DNA of 64,000 nucleotides from Tepidimonas ignava (GTDB lineage Bacteria > Pseudomonadota > Gammaproteobacteria > Burkholderiales > Burkholderiaceae_C). A program made the position numbers and the translations under genes. The stretch spans positions 1 to 64,000 of the forward strand of contig NZ_SMAH01000002.1 in NCBI RefSeq assembly GCF_004342625.1, given 5' to 3'. Below the pieces are notes generated by a model. It saw only the letters and a program-made list of their open reading frames with translations, made no database searches and had not been told where the DNA came from. Of the stretch, positions 17,514-29,890 are shown one piece after another. How positions within the stretch are numbered: the stretch's first letter is position 1; each line of letters begins with the position of its first letter.

Positions 17514-18224
17514 TCACGCCGCGCCCACGCGGCGCCACACGGTGCGCCCTTTGGTTTCCTGGTCCAGCGCAGCCAGCAGCGCTTCGTGCGCCGCGAGCTC
17601 GTCGGCGTCGGGCGCCAGCACCGGCAGCTCCAGCGACGACAGGTCGCGGCGCACGTCGTCACCAGCCCCTTCGCCAAGGCTGGCGCCGAGGTCGATCACC
17701 AGCGACTCCTGCCCGCGGGTCATGTAGATGTAGACGTCGGCCAGCAGCTCGGCGTCCAGCAGCGCCCCGTGCAGTTGCCGCCCCGAATTGTCCACCCCCA
17801 GACGGTCGCACAGCGCGTCCAGGCCGTTGCGCTTGCCCGGCCACATTTCCTTGGCCAGCACCAGCGTGTCGACCACGCCACGCACCAGGGCGCGGGTCGG
17901 CCCCAAGCCCAGGCGGCCGAACTCGGCGTCCAAAAAACCCAGGTCAAACGGCGCGTTGTGGATGATCAGCTCGGCGCCCTGCAGGTAGTCGGCCAGCTCG
18001 GCGGCGATGTCGGCAAAGCGCGGCTTGTCGGCCAAAAACTCGCGCGTGATGCCGTGCACACGCAGCGCGCCCTCGTCGATGTCGCGGTCGGGGTTGAGGT
18101 AGTAGTGCCGGTTGTTGTGCGTCAGTTGCCGGTTGACCAGCTCGACGCAACCGATTTCGATGATGCGGTCGCCGTTGTGCGGCGACAGGCCCGTGGTTTC
18201 GGTATCGAGCACGATTTGACGCAT
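17514..18224 (-). CDS. dnaQ: DNA polymerase III epsilon subunit (3'-5' proofreading exonuclease)
   Basis: A 236-residue DEDDh exonuclease, the proofreading subunit of the replicative polymerase. Exo I is IVLDTETTGL (Asp7, Glu9), Exo II lies in IIHNAPFDLGFLDAEF, and Exo III is QLHGALLDAELLADVY. The C-terminal tail for binding the alpha subunit is short. It follows fdx by 38 bases on the same strand and may be the last gene read from the isc operon. Confidence 0.95.
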   Translation of the reverse strand: MRQIVLDTETTGLSPHNGDRIIEIGCVELVNRQLTHNNRHYYLNPDRDIDEGALRVHGITREFLADKPRFADIAAELADYLQGAELIIHNAPFDLGFLDAEFGRLGLGPTRALVRGVVDTLVLAKEMWPGKRNGLDALCDRLGVDNSGRQLHGALLDAELLADVYIYMTRGQESLVIDLGASLGEGAGDDVRRDLSSLELPVLAPDADELAAHEALLAALDQETKGRTVWRRVGAA

Positions 18225-18262
18225 GGGTCGTCCAAGGCCAGGCTACTTGGCGCGGCGGCGCT

Positions 18263-18601
18263 TCAGTGCCGCTCGCGCGCGTGGTTGATGGTGTAGCGCG
18301 GGATTTCGATCGTGACATCCTGGTTGCCCAGACGGGCTTGACAGCTCAGGCGCGAGGTGGGCGCCAAGCCCCAGGCCTTGTCCAGCAGGTCTTCTTCTTC
18401 TTCCGTGGGTTCGCCCAGCGACGCGTAGCCTTGCCGCACGATCACGTGGCAGGTGGTGCACGCGCAACTCATCTCGCAGGCGTGCTCGATGGGGATGTCG
18501 TGGTCCAGCAGCGCCTCGCAAATCGAGGTGCCGGTCGGAGCATGGATGGTGGCCCCCTGGGGACAGATCTCCGGGTGCGGCAGTACGGTGATGGCAGGCA
18601 T
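18263..18601 (-). CDS. fdx: ISC-type [2Fe-2S] ferredoxin
   Basis: A 112-residue adrenodoxin-like ferredoxin used as electron donor during Fe-S cluster assembly. The cluster ligands are Cys42, Cys48, Cys51 (ACEMSCACTTC) and Cys87 (SRLSCQAR); Cys46 is an extra cysteine also present in E. coli Fdx-type proteins. It starts right after the hscA stop, within the isc operon. Confidence 0.95.
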   Translation of the reverse strand: MPAITVLPHPEICPQGATIHAPTGTSICEALLDHDIPIEHACEMSCACTTCHVIVRQGYASLGEPTEEEEDLLDKAWGLAPTSRLSCQARLGNQDVTIEIPRYTINHARERH

Positions 18602-18603
18602 CG

Positions 18604-20499
18604 TCAGATGGACTCCACGTGGCGCCCGGCCAAGGCCTGGGCGATGCTGCGGTTCATGCGGCGTGCGGCAAAGGCCTCGGTACCTTTGGCCAGCGCTTCG
18701 GTGGCGGCGGTGATGGCGGCGGTGTCGTCGCCCTGGCGCACGGTGTCGAGGTGCTGCAGCAACGCCTCGATGGCGGCGCGCTCGCCGGTGTCGAGCAAGT
18801 CGCCGTCGGCCGCCAACGCCTGGCGCGTGGCCAACAGCAGGCGCTCGGCTTCAACCCGCGCCTCGGCCAGCGCGCGCTGGCGCATGTCGGCTTCGGCGCT
18901 GGCGAAGCTCTCCTGCAGCATGCGGGTGATGTGCTCGTCGCTCAGGCCGTACGACGGCTTGACTTCGACGTGCGCTTCGACGCCGCTGGACAGCTCCTGC
19001 GCGCTGACGGTCAGCAGCCCGTCGGCGTCCACCGTGAAGGTGACGCGGATGCGCGCCGCCCCCGCCGCCATCGGCGGGATGCCGCGCAGCGTGAAACGCG
19101 CCAGGCTGCGGCAGTCTTTGGCCAGGTCGCGCTCGCCCTGCACCACATGGATGGCCAGCGCGGTCTGGCCATCTTGGAAGGTGGTGAAATCCTGCGCCCG
19201 CGCGGTCGGGATGGGGGTGTTGCGCGGCACGATGCGCTCGACGATGCCGCCCATGGTCTCGATGCCCAGCGACAGTGGGATCACGTCCAGCAGCAGCAGC
19301 TCACCTTCGGGATCGTTGCCGGCCAGCTGGTTGGCTTGGATCGCCGCGCCCAACGCCACCACCTGGTCGGGGTCGAGGTTGGTCAGCGCCGGCCGCCCGA
19401 ACAGCGCCGCCACCGCGTCGCGCACGAGCGGCATGCGGGTCGATCCGCCCACCAGCACGACGCCCTTGACGTCGTCCACCCCGATGCGCGCGTCGTGCAG
19501 CACGCGGCGCACCGCGTGCAGCGTGCGCTCGGTCAACGGTCGCGTGGCGGCGTCCAGGTCGGCCATCGACACCGGCAGGCTGGCCCCACCCACGGCGGCC
19601 GGCAGGCGCAGCGGCACGGCCTGCCCCGCTCCGGCGCTGGACAGGGCTTCTTTGACCCGGCGCGCTTCGGCCAGCAGGTCGGCACGGGGGTGCGGCGCCA
19701 GCGACTCCAGCGTCGCATCGGCTTGCGCCGCCCGCAACGCCCACGCGGCTAACGCGCGGTCGTAGTCGTCGCCGCCCAGGGCCGAGTCCCCCCCGGTGGC
19801 CACGACTTCGAACACCCCCTTGGTCAGCCGCAGCAACGAGACGTCAAACGTGCCACCCCCAAGGTCGTAGACCAGGTACAACCCTTCGGCGGCGTTGTCC
19901 AGACCGTACGCGATGGCGGCCGCGGTCGGTTCGTTGAGCAGCCGCAGCACGTTGAGCCCCGCCAGCCGCGCGGCGTCTTTGGTGGCCTGGCGCTGCGCGT
20001 CGTCGAAGTACGCCGGCACCGTGATGACCGCGCCGTACAACTCGGTGCCGAAGGTGTCTTCGGCACGCTGGCGCAGCGTGGCCAGGATCTCGGCGCTGAC
20101 CTCCACCGGGGTTTTGTCGCCCGCGACGGTGCGCACGACGATACCGCCAGGGCCGTCGGCCACCGTGTACGGCAGCCGCGCGGCCACGCCGTCACGCTCA
20201 ATATCCGCCAGCGCACGGCCCATCAGGCGTTTGACCGAGCTGATGGTGTTGGCCGGGTCGTCCACCTGGGCGGCCAGGGCGTCGAAGCCGATCTGGCGCG
20301 ACGGCTGGTGGCCCGGCGGCAGGTAGCGCACGACGCTGGGCAGGATCACGCGCCCTTGCGCGTCCGGAAGGCACTCGGCCACGCCGTGACGCACGGCTGC
20401 GACCAGCGAATGGGTCGTGCCCAGGTCGATGCCGACCGCGACGCGGCGTTGGTGGGGGTCCGGCGTCATGCCGGGCTCGGAGATTTGCAACAGCGCCAT
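18604..20499 (-). CDS. hscA: Fe-S protein assembly chaperone HscA (Hsp70 type)
   Basis: A 631-residue Hsp70-class chaperone that releases clusters from IscU. It starts [19 protein letters not shown], nearly the E. coli HscA N-terminus, followed by the ATPase motif [24 protein letters not shown] and VGGSTRMP. The substrate domain is followed by a helical lid. The ATG at 20499 overlaps the hscB stop (TGATG), indicating coupled translation; a TTG one codon earlier is possible but less likely. Confidence 0.96.
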   Translation of the reverse strand: MALLQISEPGMTPDPHQRRVAVGIDLGTTHSLVAAVRHGVAECLPDAQGRVILPSVVRYLPPGHQPSRQIGFDALAAQVDDPANTISSVKRLMGRALADIERDGVAARLPYTVADGPGGIVVRTVAGDKTPVEVSAEILATLRQRAEDTFGTELYGAVITVPAYFDDAQRQATKDAARLAGLNVLRLLNEPTAAAIAYGLDNAAEGLYLVYDLGGGTFDVSLLRLTKGVFEVVATGGDSALGGDDYDRALAAWALRAAQADATLESLAPHPRADLLAEARRVKEALSSAGAGQAVPLRLPAAVGGASLPVSMADLDAATRPLTERTLHAVRRVLHDARIGVDDVKGVVLVGGSTRMPLVRDAVAALFGRPALTNLDPDQVVALGAAIQANQLAGNDPEGELLLLDVIPLSLGIETMGGIVERIVPRNTPIPTARAQDFTTFQDGQTALAIHVVQGERDLAKDCRSLARFTLRGIPPMAAGAARIRVTFTVDADGLLTVSAQELSSGVEAHVEVKPSYGLSDEHITRMLQESFASAEADMRQRALAEARVEAERLLLATRQALAADGDLLDTGERAAIEALLQHLDTVRQGDDTAAITAATEALAKGTEAFAARRMNRSIAQALAGRHVESI

Positions 20500-21065
20500 C
20501 AATCGTGTTCCGTATGGGCGGCTGCGTGCAGCCGCGCGTGCAGTTCGTCCAGCAGGCGTTCGATGAACATCAGCGCGCGCACTTGCGCCACCGCCGCCTG
20601 GGCGTCACCCGCGTCGTCGATGGCGTGCGCCAGCGCCTGCAACCGCCGGGCGCGCTCGGCCTGCACGTCCGCTTCGAGCGCGCGCAGCGCGTTGGTGTCG
20701 CCGCCGGCGTCATCCAACGCCTCGCGCCACTGCATCTGCTGCGCCAAAAAGTCCGCCGGCATGGCGGTGTTGGACTCCGCCTGCACCGGCACACCGTGCA
20801 GTTCGCACCAGTACGCGGCGCGCCGCAGAGGGTCGCGCAGGCGCTGGTACGCCTCGTTGATGCGCACCGACCACTGCATCGCCACGCGCTGCGCGGCCGC
20901 CCCCTGCGCCGCATGGCGATCGGGGTGCGCCAGACGCTGCAGCGCCTGACGGCGCTGGTTCAGCTCGGCCTCGTCCAGCGCAAAGCGCCGCGGCAGGCCC
21001 AACAGCGCGAAGTCGTCGGCCTGCAGCGCACCCAGCGTCGCTTCAGACGCGGAACGACTCGCCAC
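20499..21065 (-). CDS. hscB: Fe-S protein assembly co-chaperone HscB (J-protein)
   Basis: The J-domain co-chaperone that brings IscU to HscA. The HPD motif is in LAHPDRHA; the C-terminal IscU-binding helical region follows (MQWREALDD). The start is uncertain: homologues begin just before [12 protein letters not shown], where no ATG is present. The first usable codon is GTG at 21065 (188 residues), which overlaps the end of iscA by 23 bases; a CTG nearer the homologous start is an alternative. No good ribosome binding site is visible, so translation may be coupled to iscA. Confidence 0.88.
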   Translation of the reverse strand: MASRSASEATLGALQADDFALLGLPRRFALDEAELNQRRQALQRLAHPDRHAAQGAAAQRVAMQWSVRINEAYQRLRDPLRRAAYWCELHGVPVQAESNTAMPADFLAQQMQWREALDDAGGDTNALRALEADVQAERARRLQALAHAIDDAGDAQAAVAQVRALMFIERLLDELHARLHAAAHTEHD

Positions 21066-21366
21066 AGCCACAGCGGTCACGCTCGTTGGGGTTGTTGAAC
21101 TTGAAGCCCTCGTTGAGGCCCTCGCGCACGAAGTCGAGCTCGGTGCCGTCCAGGTACGGCAGGCTTTTGGGGTCCACCAGCACCTTGACGCCATGGGCGT
21201 CAAAGACGATGTCTTCCGGCGCGGCCTCGTCGGCGTACTCCAGCTTGTACGCCAAGCCGGAGCAACCGGTGGTTTTGACGCCCAGCCGCACCCCGATGCC
21301 CTTGCCCCTGCGAGCAAGGTACTTTTGAACGTGCCGTGCGGCGGCTTCGGTCAGGGTGATGGCCAT
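21043..21366 (-). CDS. iscA: Iron-sulfur cluster assembly protein IscA
   Basis: A 107-residue A-type carrier. The three conserved cysteines are in [10 protein letters not shown] and the C-terminal DRCGCGESF. It transfers clusters to apoproteins, mainly for [4Fe-4S] targets. It begins 3 bases after the iscU stop and its end overlaps the proposed hscB start. Confidence 0.96.
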   Translation of the reverse strand: MAITLTEAAARHVQKYLARRGKGIGVRLGVKTTGCSGLAYKLEYADEAAPEDIVFDAHGVKVLVDPKSLPYLDGTELDFVREGLNEGFKFNNPNERDRCGCGESFRV

Positions 21367-21368
21367 GG

Positions 21369-21776
21369 TCAAGCGGTTTGCTCCTGCGTGGCCGCGGCGT
21401 GCTTGCGGCGGTAATCTTCCACCGCCGCCTTGATGGCGTCCTCGGCCAGGATTGAGCAGTGTATCTTGACGGGCGGCAGGGCCAGCTCTTCGGCGATCTG
21501 GCTGTTTTTGATCTGCACCGCTTCGTCCAGCGTCTTGCCTTTGACCCATTCGGTCACCAGCGAGCTGGAGGCGATGGCCGAGCCGCAGCCGTAGGTTTTG
21601 AAGCGCGCGTCTTCGATGACCCCGGTTTGCGGGTTGACCTTGATTTGCAGCTTCATAACGTCGCCGCACGCCGGCGCGCCGACCATGCCGGTGCCGACCG
21701 TGTCGTCGTTTTTGTCGAAGCTGCCCACGTTGCGCGGGTTTTCGTAGTGGTCGATGACCTTGTCGCTGTATGCCAT
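21369..21776 (-). CDS. iscU: Fe-S cluster scaffold protein IscU
   Basis: A 135-residue scaffold on which IscS-derived sulfur and iron form the [2Fe-2S] cluster. Ligands are Cys37 with Asp39 (PACGD), Cys64 ([12 protein letters not shown]) and Cys107 ([10 protein letters not shown]). The HscA recognition motif LPPVK (residues 100-104) is intact. It lies 40 bases after iscS. Confidence 0.97.
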   Translation of the reverse strand: MAYSDKVIDHYENPRNVGSFDKNDDTVGTGMVGAPACGDVMKLQIKVNPQTGVIEDARFKTYGCGSAIASSSLVTEWVKGKTLDEAVQIKNSQIAEELALPPVKIHCSILAEDAIKAAVEDYRRKHAAATQEQTA

Positions 21777-21816
21777 GGTCACGCTCCTGGTGGTGTTGGG
21801 AAAACCGGGTGCCGCG

Positions 21817-23037
21817 TCAATGCGCCACCCACTGGATCGAATCGAGGTCGACGCCCTCCTGGTACAGCTCCCACAGCGGCGACAGCTCACGCAGCTTGGC
21901 CACGTTGGCCTTGATGGCTTCGATGGCGTAGTCGATGTCGGCCTCGGTGGTCCAGCGCCCGATTGTGATGCGCAGGCTGCTGTGCGCCAGCTCGTCGCTG
22001 CGCCCAAGCGCGCGCAGCACGTAGCTGGGCTCCAGGCTGGCCGAGGTGCAGGCCGATCCGCTGGACACCGCCACCCCTTTGATGCCCATGATGAGCGACT
22101 CGCCCTCGACGTAGTTGAAGCTCATGTTGAGGTTGTGCGGCACGCGCCGTGTCGGGTGGCCGTTGATGTACGACTGCTCGATCTGCGTCAGCCCCGCCAC
22201 CAAGCGGTCGTGCAGGCGCTGGATGCGCGGCAGCTCGGTGGGCATTTCGGCCTTGGCGATGGCAAACGCCTCGCCCATGCCGACGCACTGGTGCGTGGCC
22301 AGCGTGCCGGAGCGCAGACCGCGTTCGTGCCCGCCGCCGTGCATCTGCGCTTCCAGCCGCACGCGCGGCTTGCGCCGCACGTACAGCGCGCCGATGCCTT
22401 TGGGGCCGTAGGTTTTGTGCGACGCCAGGCTCATCAAGTCGATGGGCAACTGACGCAGGTCGATCTCGACCTTGCCGGTGGCCTGCGCGGCGTCGCAGTG
22501 GAAGATCACCCCTCGTTCGCGGCAGATGGCGCCGATCGCGGCCACGTCCTGGATGACCCCGATTTCGTTGTTGACCAGCATCACGCTGGCCAGGATCGTG
22601 TCGGGCCGCAGCGCGGCACGAAACGCATCCAGGTCCACCAAACCGTCGGGCTGCACGTCCAGGTAGGTGACCTCGAAGCCTTCGCGCTCCAGGTGACGGC
22701 AGGTGTCCAGCACCGCCTTGTGCTCGGTCTTGACGGTGACGATGTGGCGCCCGCGGTCCTGGTAAAAGTGTGCCGCACCTTTGAGGGCCAGGTTGTTGGA
22801 CTCGGTGGCGCCGCTGGTCCAGATGATTTCGCGCGGGTCCGCCCCGATCAGGTCGGCCACTTGTTCGCGGGCATGTTCAACCGCTTTTTCCGCTTCCCAG
22901 CCCCAGGCATGGCTGCGCGACGCCGGGTTGCCGAAGTGCTCGTGCAACCACGGGATCATTTTTTCGACGACGCGCGGATCCACCGGCGTGGTGGCGCTGT
23001 AGTCCATGTACAAGGGGTAGTGTTGGGTGTGGCTCAT
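21817..23037 (-). CDS. iscS: Cysteine desulfurase IscS
   Basis: A 406-residue PLP enzyme that takes sulfur from cysteine as a persulfide. The PLP lysine is in [12 protein letters not shown] and the mobile-loop active cysteine is in [14 protein letters not shown]. The C-terminus ends [21 protein letters not shown], as in IscS, which contacts IscU. It is second in the isc operon. Confidence 0.97.
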   Translation of the reverse strand: MSHTQHYPLYMDYSATTPVDPRVVEKMIPWLHEHFGNPASRSHAWGWEAEKAVEHAREQVADLIGADPREIIWTSGATESNNLALKGAAHFYQDRGRHIVTVKTEHKAVLDTCRHLEREGFEVTYLDVQPDGLVDLDAFRAALRPDTILASVMLVNNEIGVIQDVAAIGAICRERGVIFHCDAAQATGKVEIDLRQLPIDLMSLASHKTYGPKGIGALYVRRKPRVRLEAQMHGGGHERGLRSGTLATHQCVGMGEAFAIAKAEMPTELPRIQRLHDRLVAGLTQIEQSYINGHPTRRVPHNLNMSFNYVEGESLIMGIKGVAVSSGSACTSASLEPSYVLRALGRSDELAHSSLRITIGRWTTEADIDYAIEAIKANVAKLRELSPLWELYQEGVDLDSIQWVAH

Positions 23038-23070
23038 CGCGGCGCTCTCCTGCTGCGTCGGGGTGGCGGG

Positions 23071-23604
23071 TCAGTGCGCGCCGGCGGTGGCCAGCGCGAA
23101 CACGGAATTGGGGGCGTTGACCCGGATGGGCTTGACCACGGGGTTGGGCGAGATAGCCCGCTTCAGCGACGGCCCTTGCTCGACCACCGCCCCGCGCGCG
23201 AGCTGGTCGTCGACCAGCTTTTGCAGCGTCACCGAGCGCAAAAACTCCAGCATGCGGGCGTTGAGTTCTTCCCACAGCTCGTGGGTCATGCAGGGCTGGC
23301 CCTCACCGTGGCAATTTTCCTTGCCGCCGCACTGCGTGGCGTCGATCGGCTCGTCCACCGACAGGATGATGTCGGCCACCGTGATTTCGCTGGCCTTGCG
23401 CCCCAGGGTGTAGCCGCCGCCGGGGCCGCGGGTGGACTCGACCAGCTTGTGGCGACGCAGCTTGCCAAACAGCTGCTCCAGGTACGACAGCGAGATGTGC
23501 TGACGCTGGCTGATGGCGGCCAACGTGACCGGCCCACTGGCCTGGCGCAAGGCCAAATCGATCATCGCCGTGACGGCGAAGCGCCCTTTGGTGGTCAGAC
23601 GCAT
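23071..23604 (-). CDS. iscR: Iron-sulfur cluster regulator IscR (Rrf2 family)
   Basis: A 177-residue Rrf2 winged-helix regulator that senses Fe-S supply through a [2Fe-2S] cluster. Cluster ligands are Cys92, Cys98 and Cys105 with a nearby His108 ([20 protein letters not shown]); there is one more residue between the last two cysteines than in E. coli IscR. In the holo form it should repress its own operon. AGGAG lies 7 bases before ATG 23604. Two IscR-type sites cover the promoter. Confidence 0.97.
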   Translation of the reverse strand: MRLTTKGRFAVTAMIDLALRQASGPVTLAAISQRQHISLSYLEQLFGKLRRHKLVESTRGPGGGYTLGRKASEITVADIILSVDEPIDATQCGGKENCHGEGQPCMTHELWEELNARMLEFLRSVTLQKLVDDQLARGAVVEQGPSLKRAISPNPVVKPIRVNAPNSVFALATAGAH

Positions 23605-23652
23605 GGCAACACTCCTGGTCGTGCGGCAGGTCCGGACACCGGTGGTGTCCGC

Positions 23653-23706
23653 ATTCCTGACTGTTTTGCTAAAGTATAGCAAAAGCCGAACAAAAAAGTC
23701 GGGAAT
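23653..23706 (-). promoter_or_regulatory. isc operon promoter with two IscR type 1 sites
   Basis: On the minus strand an extended -10, TGCTATACT (23681-23673), lies downstream of a site with left arm ATTCCCGACT (from 23706). A second site starts ATACTTTAGC (from 23677) and ends AGTCAGGAAT (to 23653). Compared with the E. coli type 1 consensus (25 bp, arms GACT and AGTC), I count about 20 and 21 matches. The first covers the -35, the second the -10/+1, fitting repression by holo-IscR. Confidence 0.65.
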
Positions 23707-23729
23707 ACCCCGCACCAACCGGCGGTTTT

Positions 23730-25679
23730 TCAGCGCGTCCAACCGCTGTCCGACACCGGCCTGCCCTGCCCGATCGGAAAAGCGAACTCGATACCGGTGC
23801 CGGGATGGGCATCGTAAAAGCGCACCATGGCGCCCAAGCGGGCCGCACGCGCCAGCACGTTGCGCAGACCACGCCCCTCGGCCGGGCGCTGCTCGGCGGG
23901 CGGCAGGCCGACGCCGTCGTCTTCGATGGCCAGGATCACGTGGTCCTCGCGCACCCAGGTGCTGACCGTGATGCGCCGGGCCCGTGCGTGCTTGACCACG
24001 TTGGCAAAAATTTCCTGCAGGCAGCGAAACAGGTGCAAGACCCCGCGCGAGTCGAGCATCGCCAACGGTGGCACGTCCTGCACCTCCCAGCGCAACTCCA
24101 GCCCCACGCTCTCCAGCGCCGGCCCCAGCCGCCGGCGCAGCGTGCCCAGGATGGCTGGCAGGTCGCCGTCCATCGGCTCGAACGAGTCCAGCGTCAGGCG
24201 CAACTCGTCCAGCGCCTGGCGCAGCATGGTCGCCAGCGCGTCGCGGTCGAGCTGGGCGTTGGGGTTGCGCACCAGGTTGAGCGTTTGCACCAGCTGGCTG
24301 CCCAACCCGTCGTGCATGTCGCGCATCAGGCGCCGGCGCTCCTCTTCGATGACGCGTTGGCGCTCGGCCGCTTGCAGCTGCGCAAACGCCTGGTTGAGTT
24401 CGCGCTCGCGCTGCGCGATGCGCTGCGCCAGCGTCGCGTTGAGGCGGTGCACCGTTTGGGCCCAGGCGGCCGCGCGCTCCACCAGCACCCAGCCCAGGGT
24501 CAGCGTCAGCACCAGGCTGCCCACCGTCATCCAGCGCAGGTCGCCGTCGCCGGGCAGGTTGAGCTGGATGACGGCGAAGTCGCGCAGGGCCGTCAACCAC
24601 GTGAACAGCGCCACCAGCGCCACCAGCAGGTGCTGCTGCAGCAACGCCCGTGCGCGCCATTGGTCCACCACCGCGGCGAGCAGCGCCACGGCGGCGAACA
24701 CGGTCATCAGCGCCGCCCACACGCGAATCAAGTCGTAGGACTGCAACCACAACGCGGCGGCCGTCCACAGCGGCGACAGCGCCATCGTCGCCCACGCGCC
24801 CTGGCGTACCCAGGCCAGCCGACGGCCGAACAGCTCTTCGATCGTCAGCACGAAAAACCCGACGTACACACCGAAGGCGCTCCAGCGCAGCAGAATCAGC
24901 CAATCCAGGGGCAGCGGCGGCTCGACGGCCGTGACCAGCGCGGTGCGTGCCCCCAGCGCCAGCGCCGCCACCGCCATCAGCGCGAACAGCCGCTCCCCCA
25001 GGGCCCGCCACAGCAGCAGCGCCAACGCGCCGATGAACAACGCCAACGCGGCCATCACCCAAGAGCCCGTGACTTGCCACATCAACAGGGACTGATGGCG
25101 CTCCTGCAGCATGGCCTGGGGCCCCAGCACGATCGGCCACAGGCCGCTGCGCTCCAGCACGCGGGCCTGCACCTCGACGACGAGCTCGTTGTCGGCCGGT
25201 TGGGCCGTCAGCAACGCGGCGGGCAAGGCCACCAGGTGGGGCACGGCATGGCCCAGCACGCTGGCCTCGGGCGCGGCGTCCCAGCCAAACTGGTAGATCT
25301 CCTGCCCGTTGAGCAACACCCGCAGCCGCGTGCCCACCCGCGGCATCAGCATCGCCAGCCGCGGCGTGTCGCCCACAACGTAGCTCAGCCCGGTGGGCCA
25401 GGTGATGCGGTAGCGCGCTTGATCCCACCACGCCGGCCCTTCATCGTCGAGGATGTGCGGCAACGCCACGCGCCGCGGCGCCTGCCCGGGGTCATGCGGC
25501 AGCGACAACAAGGCCGTCTCCACCTTGACGGTGCCCGGCGGCTGCCACGGCCGGGTAAGCATGTACAACGCCCACAACAAGCCGGCCAACGCCAGGGCCA
25601 GCACCACCGTCAGAACCCGCGACGACGCCCGCACCGCCGTGCGCGGGGCAGCCACGGGCTCGCCGGCGCCGGTTGTCAC
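23730..25679 (-). CDS. NarL-type sensor histidine kinase with 7TM sensor region
   Basis: A 649-residue membrane kinase. A first membrane segment (about 22-42) is followed by a periplasmic domain of about 150 residues and a block of about seven membrane segments (about 200-415), resembling 7TMR-DISM receptors. A helical linker leads to a HisKA_3 domain with the phospho-acceptor His in [15 protein letters not shown], then a HATPase_c domain ([20 protein letters not shown]). The start is GTG at 25679, overlapping the response regulator stop as GTGA, so the pair is translationally coupled. The signal is unknown; the family includes sensors of small organic ligands. Confidence 0.9.
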   Translation of the reverse strand: MTTGAGEPVAAPRTAVRASSRVLTVVLALALAGLLWALYMLTRPWQPPGTVKVETALLSLPHDPGQAPRRVALPHILDDEGPAWWDQARYRITWPTGLSYVVGDTPRLAMLMPRVGTRLRVLLNGQEIYQFGWDAAPEASVLGHAVPHLVALPAALLTAQPADNELVVEVQARVLERSGLWPIVLGPQAMLQERHQSLLMWQVTGSWVMAALALFIGALALLLWRALGERLFALMAVAALALGARTALVTAVEPPLPLDWLILLRWSAFGVYVGFFVLTIEELFGRRLAWVRQGAWATMALSPLWTAAALWLQSYDLIRVWAALMTVFAAVALLAAVVDQWRARALLQQHLLVALVALFTWLTALRDFAVIQLNLPGDGDLRWMTVGSLVLTLTLGWVLVERAAAWAQTVHRLNATLAQRIAQRERELNQAFAQLQAAERQRVIEEERRRLMRDMHDGLGSQLVQTLNLVRNPNAQLDRDALATMLRQALDELRLTLDSFEPMDGDLPAILGTLRRRLGPALESVGLELRWEVQDVPPLAMLDSRGVLHLFRCLQEIFANVVKHARARRITVSTWVREDHVILAIEDDGVGLPPAEQRPAEGRGLRNVLARAARLGAMVRFYDAHPGTGIEFAFPIGQGRPVSDSGWTR

Positions 25680-26329
25680 AGCAGCCCCCGGGCCTGCGCG
25701 GCACGCACCACCTGCACGCGGGTGCGCACGGCCAGCTTGCGGTACAGGTTTTTGATGTGGGTGCTGACGGTGGACACGCCAATACCCAGCCGTTGGGCAA
25801 TCTCCTTGTTGACGTAGCCTTGCGCCACCAGCCGCAACACGTCGGTTTCGCGCTCCGACAGCACCGGCACCGGGCCGTCGGCGGGGTCACGCTCCTCATC
25901 AGCCTGGCGGAACTGCTTGAGCAGCATGCGCGCCAGCAGCGGTGAAATCGGCGCGCCCCCCTGCCGAATTTGTTCGATCGCCTCGATCAGCTCCTCGGCG
26001 CTGCAGCCCTTGAGCACGTAGCCGGTGGCGCCCAGCTGCAGCGCGCGGATCAGGCGCGACTCGTCGCCGAACACGGTGAACACCAGCAGCTCGGCGTCGG
26101 GGCGCGCCTCGGCCAGCGCGCGCAGCATATCTTCGCCCCGCCCGTCGGGCAGGCCCAGGTCGACCAGAAACACGTCGGCCAGGCTGTGCGGGGCCATGCG
26201 CTGCGCGTGGGCGAAGGTGTCGGAGTAGCCCACCAGCTTGAAATCGCTGCGCGCAGCCAGGGCGTCTTCGACGAAGCGCAGGATGCTGCGGTCGTCTTCG
26301 ATCAGGTAGATGCGCGTGGTGTCCGTCAT
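25676..26329 (-). CDS. LuxR/NarL-family response regulator
   Basis: A 217-residue regulator: receiver domain (acidic pocket Asp12/Asp13, phospho-acceptor Asp57 in FLVDLGLPDG, Lys in YVLKG) and a C-terminal LuxR helix-turn-helix (LSERETDVLRLVAQGYVNKEIA). It is cotranscribed with, and overlaps by 4 bases, the histidine kinase that should phosphorylate it. ATG 26329 matches the receiver start. Targets are unknown. Confidence 0.93.
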   Translation of the reverse strand: MTDTTRIYLIEDDRSILRFVEDALAARSDFKLVGYSDTFAHAQRMAPHSLADVFLVDLGLPDGRGEDMLRALAEARPDAELLVFTVFGDESRLIRALQLGATGYVLKGCSAEELIEAIEQIRQGGAPISPLLARMLLKQFRQADEERDPADGPVPVLSERETDVLRLVAQGYVNKEIAQRLGIGVSTVSTHIKNLYRKLAVRTRVQVVRAAQARGLL

Positions 26330-26362
26330 GGCGAAATTGTCGACCAAGCACGGGCCGCGCCG

Positions 26363-26382
26363 CCTCCCCCAAACGGGGGAGG
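26363..26382 (-). terminator. Hairpin after uvrB
   Basis: CCTCCCCC (26363-26370) and GGGGGAGG (26375-26382) form an 8-base stem with a 4-base loop just after the uvrB stop and before the response regulator gene. There is no T-run, so it may be an imperfect terminator or an RNA-stabilising hairpin. Confidence 0.4.
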
Positions 26383-26385
26383 TCG

Positions 26386-28455
<2,070 letters not shown>

Positions 28456-28463
28456 ACCGCCAC

Positions 28464-28469
28464 AGTGTA
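28464..28469 (-). promoter_or_regulatory. -10 element of uvrB
   Basis: GCTACACTG on the minus strand; TACACT ends 8 bases before the uvrB ATG. The -35 is not recognisable. No obvious LexA box is present between it and the gene. Confidence 0.5.
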
Positions 28470-28512
28470 GCGAGCACGCAGGCGCCGCCCGTGCCGTGAG
28501 GCACGGCGGCCG

Positions 28513-28518
28513 TACAAT
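28513..28518 (+). promoter_or_regulatory. -10 element of the aminotransferase gene
   Basis: TACAAT, 108 bases upstream of the ATG at 28627, giving a leader of about 100 bases. The -35 is weak. Confidence 0.4.
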
Positions 28519-28626
28519 TATTGGTTGCGCCCATTCGGCCAGCCCAGCCCTTGTTAGGGCACCACCGCCACGGCCGCCATTGCGCTGCGCACCATCCACC
28601 GCCTTCAGACCGAGAGACTCCCGATC

Positions 28627-29823
28627 ATGACGCTGTTTGCCCACGTCGAAATGGCCCCGCGCGACCCCATTTTGGGCCTCAACGAACAGTTTGCCGCCGA
28701 CCCCCGCCCCACCAAGGTCAACCTGGGCGTGGGGGTGTACTACGACGACAATGGCAAGCTGCCGCTGCTGCAGTGCGTGCAGCAAGCCGAGGCCCAACTG
28801 ATGGCGCAGCCGGCGCCGCGCGGCTACCTGCCCATCGACGGCCTGCCCGCCTACGACAACGCCGTCAAGGCGCTGGTGTTTGGCGCCGACAGCGACGTCG
28901 TGCGCAGCGGCCGCGTGGCCACCGTGCAGGCGCTGGGCGGCACGGGCGCGCTCAAGATCGGGGCGGACTTTTTGCACAAGCTCAACCCCAACGCCCAGGT
29001 GTTGATCAGCGACCCGAGCTGGGAAAACCACCGCGCCTTGTTCAGCAACGCGGGCTTTGCCGTGGCCACGTACGCCTACTACGACGCGGCGGCGCGCGGC
29101 GTCAACGTCGATGGCATGCTGGCCAGCCTGCGTGCGGCCGCCCCTGGCACCATCGTCGTGCTGCACGCCTGCTGCCACAACCCCACCGGCTACGACCTCA
29201 CGCCCGAGCAATGGGACGCCGTGGTGGCCGTGGTGCGCGAGCGCGGCCTGGTGCCGTTTTTGGACATGGCCTACCAAGGCTTTGGGCATGGCATCGCCGA
29301 AGACGGCGCCGCGGTGCGCAAGTTCGTCGAAGCGGGCCTGGACGTGTTCGTGGCCACCTCGTTTTCCAAGAGCTTCAGCCTGTACGGCGAGCGTGTGGGC
29401 GCCTTGTCGGTCGTGTGCGCCGACAAGGATGAGGCCGAGCGTGTGCTGTCGCAGCTCAAAATCGTCGTGCGCACCAACTACTCCAACCCGCCCACCCACG
29501 GCGCCGCCGTGGTGGCCAAGGTGCTGGGCACGCCTGAGCTGCGGGCCTTGTGGGAGCAGGAGCTGGGCGGCATGCGCACGCGTATCAAAGCCATGCGCGA
29601 ACAGTTGGTCCAAGGCTTGCAGGCCGTCGGCGTGCAGCGCGACATGTCGTTCATCACCCGCCAGATGGGCATGTTCAGCTACTCCGGGTTGACCAAGGAG
29701 CAAATGCAGCGCCTGCGCAGCGATTTCGGCGTGTACGGCACCGACACCGGGCGCATGTGCGTGGCGGCGCTCAACAGCCGCAACATCGACTACGTGTGCA
29801 AGGCCATCGCGGCAGTGCTGTAA
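28627..29823 (+). CDS. tyrB: Aromatic/aspartate aminotransferase (class I)
   Basis: A 398-residue PLP aminotransferase of the aspartate/tyrosine (AspC/TyrB) subgroup. The PLP lysine is Lys248 in [27 protein letters not shown] and the C-terminal GRMCVAALN (substrate carboxylate arginine) are typical. It probably interconverts aromatic amino acids and aspartate with 2-oxo acids. The symbol is by resemblance; aspC would be equally possible. It is divergent from uvrB and followed by a hairpin. Confidence 0.88.
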   Translation: MTLFAHVEMAPRDPILGLNEQFAADPRPTKVNLGVGVYYDDNGKLPLLQCVQQAEAQLMAQPAPRGYLPIDGLPAYDNAVKALVFGADSDVVRSGRVATVQALGGTGALKIGADFLHKLNPNAQVLISDPSWENHRALFSNAGFAVATYAYYDAAARGVNVDGMLASLRAAAPGTIVVLHACCHNPTGYDLTPEQWDAVVAVVRERGLVPFLDMAYQGFGHGIAEDGAAVRKFVEAGLDVFVATSFSKSFSLYGERVGALSVVCADKDEAERVLSQLKIVVRTNYSNPPTHGAAVVAKVLGTPELRALWEQELGGMRTRIKAMREQLVQGLQAVGVQRDMSFITRQMGMFSYSGLTKEQMQRLRSDFGVYGTDTGRMCVAALNSRNIDYVCKAIAAVL

Positions 29824-29836
29824 GCTGGCCCGTTGT

Positions 29837-29860
29837 CCCCGAGGTGACCGACCCTCGGGG
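29837..29860 (+). terminator. Hairpin after the aminotransferase gene
   Basis: CCCCGAGG (29837-29844) pairs perfectly with CCTCGGGG (29853-29860) across an 8-base loop, 13 bases after the stop codon. It is followed by ATT but no longer T-run, so termination strength is uncertain. Confidence 0.5.
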
Positions 29861-29890
29861 ATTGTGCCAGTGGCGCGCGCATCAGCTTCC

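Noticed and set aside
26363-26382. Strong rho-independent terminator after uvrB
   Set aside because: The stem is perfect but no T-run follows on the minus strand, so it is kept only as a low-confidence hairpin.
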